A stretch of DNA of 31,682 nucleotides, taken from positions 1-31,682 of the forward strand of contig JAADGT010000021.1 in the NCBI GenBank assembly GCA_013152215.1. The letters are read 5' to 3'. This document shows positions 31,313-31,682 of the stretch, one piece after another. How positions within the stretch are numbered: the stretch's first letter is position 1; each line of letters starts with the position of its first letter. Under the pieces are notes generated by a model that worked only from the letters and a program-made list of their open reading frames with translations, was not told where the DNA came from and did not search any database. This stretch comes from Deltaproteobacteria bacterium. GTDB taxonomy: Bacteria > Desulfobacterota > Deferrisomatia > Deferrisomatales > Deferrisomataceae. The translations under genes were made by a program, and so were the position numbers.

Positions 31313-31682
31313 CCTTCGGCCACCATCCGGACGGCGCCGCGGGGGCAGAAGGCGGCGCAGATGCCGCAGCCCTTGCACCAGTCGAGGTCGATCGAGACGC
31401 GGCCCTGGCCGTCCCGGGTGACGGCGAGGTCCGGGCAGAGGTACCGGCACACCGAGCACTCGGTGCACCCAGCGGTTCGCAGGCACGCCCGGGCCTCCTT
31501 CCGCAGATCCGGAGGGACGTCCCCCCCGGATGTCCCCGACACCCGGGCCGGGTCCCAGGGCTCCAGCCCCAAGGACCTCGCCACGGCCCGGGCCGCCCGT
31601 CGGCCCGAGGCCAGGGCCTCGGTGAGGTACCCCGGCCCGGTCGCGCCGTCGCCGGCCCCGAACACCCCCGGAAGCCCCGGCA
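31309..31682 (-). CDS. FAD-dependent pyridine-nucleotide oxidoreductase with C-terminal ferredoxin domain, 5' end beyond the window
   Basis: Only about the last 124 residues are present, read from the right edge to TGA at 31309. PGVFGAGDGATGPGYLTEALASGRRAA is the final FAD/NAD-binding motif (GVFxxGD) of glutamate-synthase-small-subunit/NfnB-type flavoproteins. About 50 residues on, two Fe-S motifs follow: CTECSVCRYLCPD and CKGCGICAAFCPRGA. The combination is typical of anaerobe enzymes that pass electrons from NAD(P)H to ferredoxin-linked partners (GltD/PorD-like, BamC-like proteins). The stop overlaps the YkgJ start by 4 bp. The exact enzyme cannot be named from this fragment. Confidence 0.8.
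   Translation of the reverse strand, partial: PGLPGVFGAGDGATGPGYLTEALASGRRAARAVARSLGLEPWDPARVSGTSGGDVPPDLRKEARACLRTAGCTECSVCRYLCPDLAVTRDGQGRVSIDLDWCKGCGICAAFCPRGAVRMVAEG

Noticed and set aside
1..31682. CRISPR array, tRNA, rRNA or prophage genes
   Set aside because: No regularly spaced repeats, cloverleaf-like sequences, rRNA-like segments or phage structural genes were recognised by eye.

Overview
The window is GC-rich bacterial DNA that reads most like an anaerobic deltaproteobacterium-type organism (Desulfobacterota or a neighbouring phylum). Reasons are a B12-dependent ribonucleotide reductase, a mercury-methylation pair hgcA-hgcB, two YkgJ-type cysteine-cluster proteins, a TRAP transporter, and a multi-subunit glycolate/lactate oxidase with a separate Fe-S subunit. 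This placement is an inference from gene content; there is no rRNA or other phylogenetic marker here.

Layout. 1-940 (minus): 3'-truncated REP-associated transposase-like gene with a DnaA-like C-terminal helix-turn-helix. 1002-3675 (minus): membrane protease nfeD, then a slipin, then a YkgJ cysteine-cluster protein, closely spaced. 3864-6865 (plus): a coiled-coil protein with its own promoter and terminator, then nrdJ behind a promoter carrying two NrdR-like boxes. 6954-11322 (plus): a small CxxC protein, a YbeD/DUF493 protein, a TolB-like lipoprotein, a bile-acid-symporter-like permease, then hgcA and hgcB. 11345-12526 (minus): an alanine/serine-glyoxylate aminotransferase-like enzyme.

12.8-27.5 kb is a catabolic island. 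On plus: a 51-residue membrane microprotein and a complete TakP-like TRAP transporter (binding protein, DctQ, DctM). Converging on minus: a GntR/FCD regulator, an iron alcohol dehydrogenase, a LarA-family nickel-pincer racemase, a glyoxylate-carboligase-like ThDP enzyme, GlcD-, GlcE- and GlcF-like subunits, and two uncharacterised proteins. A coherent reading is uptake of a small 2-hydroxy- or 2-oxo-acid, stereo-inversion by the LarA homologue, oxidation to the 2-oxo acid by GlcDEF, and ThDP-dependent ligation or decarboxylation, with the alcohol dehydrogenase handling an aldehyde or alcohol. The TRAP-side promoter and the dehydrogenase promoter have the same architecture: -35, 17 bp, -10, 8 bp, then the same 10-bp word. 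Nine bases of that word also lie upstream of the GntR gene, which suggests one local regulon.

27638-31682 (minus): a dihydrodipicolinate-synthase-family aldolase with features of 4-hydroxy-2-oxoglutarate aldolases, a spermidine-synthase-like methyltransferase-fold protein, a DEAD-box RNA helicase, a second YkgJ protein, and the C-terminal end of an FAD oxidoreductase fused to a two-cluster ferredoxin, running off the right edge. No rRNA, tRNA, CRISPR array or intact insertion sequence was seen.

The points I find most interesting are: an HgcA with four vicinal-cysteine motifs in an N-terminal extension; the shared promoter/operator architecture of the island; a carboligase-like enzyme that keeps the catalytic glutamate E. 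coli Gcl lacks; and a RAYT-like protein whose predicted catalytic tyrosine is histidine.
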